18,306 nucleotides of DNA from Smittium mucronatum (Eukaryota; Kickxellomycota; Harpellomycetes; Harpellales; Legeriomycetaceae): the NCBI GenBank assembly GCA_001953115.1, contig LSSL01000378.1, positions 1 through 18,306 of the forward strand, read 5' to 3'. This document shows positions 17,925 through 18,306 of the stretch, in pieces. The translations under genes were made by a program, and so were the position numbers. The stretch's first letter is position 1. The number at the start of each line of letters is the position of its first letter. Below the pieces are notes generated by a model that was not told the DNA's origin, did not search any database, and saw only the letters and a list, made by a program, of their open reading frames with translations.

Positions 17925-18224
17925 TTGGTTAATACGGAATTGAAATTGAAAAGGGAATCTTCAGAACACAACCAACTTTCTAATTTCAATGAATCCTGCT
18001 TGAGGAATAGTTGGAAAACTCCTTGGGGTAAGTCTAAACACACTTTAAGTCAGCTACGAGCTGACACCGCCGATCATAAATTTGTGCCGGAAACAGCCAA
18101 ATTTCTGATTGGCATCCGTGTGCTACGAACACCTGAGTTCCATAGTTTAAGTGATTCACCATCCCCCTTGAACCAATGCCCTCGAGGTATGGAGCTGCTA
18201 TTGCGGCAAAAAGGAGTTGGGTGA
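17925..18224 (+). other. Unrecognised GC-richer segment with an open frame
   Basis: From 18051 to 18220, 84 of 170 bases are G or C (49%), well above the flanks. The + frame is open for 99 codons to a TGA at 18222-18224, but begins at TTG with no ATG near its start; other frames, including reverse ones, are open for 45-60 codons. A GGTAAGT donor-like site lies at about 18027 and a tight hairpin GTCAGCT/AGCTGAC at 18049-18065. T runs follow, and AATAAA at 18294-18299 could end a + strand transcript. It may be part of a gene, a transposon fragment or a structured RNA; I cannot tell which. Confidence 0.35.
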
Positions 18225-18293
18225 CAAATTTTTTTCGAGTTTTTTTTTTTCATTTTTTTTAATTATGTTTTTATAACTTTTTATCAACTTTAA

Positions 18294-18299
18294 AATAAA
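18294..18299 (+). terminator. AATAAA at the right edge
   Basis: A + strand AATAAA lies 70 nt after the stop of the open GC-richer segment. In sequence this AT-rich it may be chance, but its position fits the end of a transcript from that segment. Confidence 0.25.
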
Positions 18300-18306
18300 T
18301 TTCCCG

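Overview
The window looks like nuclear DNA from an AT-rich, intron-containing eukaryote, most likely a fungus. Genes are monocistronic and lie on both strands. Four of the features are introns of about 65-82 nt with GT...AG borders, AATAAA signals follow the stop codons, and no in-frame TGA argues against the standard code. The families present (a LAMMER/CLK kinase, a DFG10/SRD5A3-type reductase, a PPR-like solenoid protein and ribosomal protein eL41) fit an early-diverging or zygomycete-like fungus. That lineage is an inference from gene style, not a demonstrated placement.

Layout from left to right. 1-1100: pyrimidine-rich, C-tract-rich DNA with no supported gene. 1104-5456 (-): a two-exon LAMMER/CLK kinase gene of about 1425 residues, with the kinase domain in the middle and long Asn/Ser-rich ends. 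5457-10380: almost 5 kb without a gene. It holds the kinase leader and promoter, a GC-raised patch near 6.1-6.4 kb, many short inverted repeats and CCAAT/ATTGG words, and near 10.05-10.11 kb a tiny poly(A) insertion flanked by a perfect 14-bp duplication. 10381-11641 (+): a two-exon polyprenol/polyprenal reductase-like gene. 11798-13897 (-): a PPR-like protein gene convergent with it, with a probable 5'-leader intron. 13990-16500: gene-poor DNA with hairpins. 16545-16706 (+): the 25-codon eL41 gene with an intron just before its ATG. 16707-18306: gene-poor DNA with a 9-bp hairpin, then an unrecognised GC-richer segment (17925-18224) at the right edge.

The genes do not form a pathway. The kinase family acts on splicing factors and stress or growth signalling, the reductase makes dolichol for ER glycosylation, the PPR-like protein probably serves organelle RNA, and eL41 is part of the cytosolic ribosome. 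Neighbour arrangement is informative only for the tail-to-tail pair at 11.64-11.80 kb, whose polyadenylation signals lie within 30 bp of each other.

The most notable items are the target-site-duplication/poly(A) footprint, which implies LINE-type reverse transcriptase activity; the unusual 740-residue C-terminal extension on the kinase; and the structured, gene-free 6-9 kb stretch. I did not find a convincing new multi-gene system.
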